Positions 42,780 through 42,806 of a stretch of 42,806 nt of DNA are shown one piece after another. The number at the start of each line of letters is the position of its first letter. Positions within the stretch are counted from its first letter, which is position 1. The DNA is from a virus: positions 1 through 42,806 of IMG/VR virus record IMGVR_UViG_3300028831_000036. One strand, given 5' to 3'. Under the pieces are notes generated by a model. The model had not been told where the DNA came from. It searched no databases and worked only from the letters and a program-made list of their open reading frames with translations. The position numbers and the translations under genes are program-made.

Positions 42780-42806
42780 AGATCGGAAGAGCGTCGTGTA
42801 GGGAAA
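42780..42806. other. Illumina adapter
   Basis: AGATCGGAAGAGCGTCGTGT followed by AGGGAAA is the reverse complement of the Illumina read-1 adapter. It is not phage DNA and would add nine false residues to the tape measure protein. Confidence 0.98.

Noticed and set aside
1-42806. tRNA genes
   Set aside because: Scanned for T-arm-like GGTTCRANTC and matching acceptor stems by eye; none of the candidates could form a cloverleaf.

Overview
This window is most of one long contig from a tailed double-stranded DNA phage with siphovirus-type organisation. It has an HK97-fold capsid, a terminase, a portal, tail assembly chaperones and the start of a tape measure gene, and no contractile sheath gene is visible. 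The host is probably an actinobacterium. The reasons are fairly high GC judged by eye, GTG and TTG starts, many leaderless genes (TANNAT, six bases, ATG), and numerous very small Cys/His proteins of the kind common in actinophages. Both ends carry untrimmed Illumina adapter (1-16 and 42780-42806). The real insert is therefore 17-42779, and the genes at both ends are cut. No replication, lysis, integrase or tRNA genes were recognised, so the window is not a whole genome.

Layout. 17-1456 (minus): small basic and zinc proteins and a DUF559 nuclease. 1644-3758 (plus): small proteins, an HNH endonuclease and a probable small terminase. 3801-10608 (minus): small proteins, a DUF6011 protein, three helix-turn-helix proteins, then an operon with an amidoligase and a class II glutamine amidotransferase. 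10884-18820 (plus): accessory transcription units of one to six small genes, including a gamma-glutamylcyclotransferase-like protein and a LuxR-type HTH protein. 19216-24146 (plus): a tightly packed run of hypothetical genes, several leaderless. 24180-42779 (plus): the virion module in order: large terminase, portal with intein, protease-scaffold fusion, decoration protein, capsid, connectors, a cassette of spike and appendage proteins with an esterase-like hydrolase, tail completion proteins, major tail protein, tail chaperones, tape measure.

How it works together. The accessory region carries a uniform regulatory system. Thirteen sigma70-like promoters (TTGACA, 17-18 bp, GAYGAT-like) each drive a gene with an unusual extended ribosome binding site, ACTACCGGRAGG. 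Eleven of the thirteen have one of two palindromes upstream at a fixed distance: ACCCTAGGGT centred 10.5 bp from the -35 box, or TCACCTNAGGTGA centred 22-23 bp from it, about one helical turn further. Many more copies fill the intergenic gaps between about 11.5 and 18.5 kb and are rare in the virion genes. This looks like a phage-encoded regulon, and the HTH proteins at 6.5-8.0 kb and 17.9 kb are candidate regulators. The amidoligase, glutamine amidotransferase and cyclotransferase flank one divergent promoter region under this control and may form a peptide-modifying pathway. Functions below come from reading the sequence and from memory of protein families; no database search was run.
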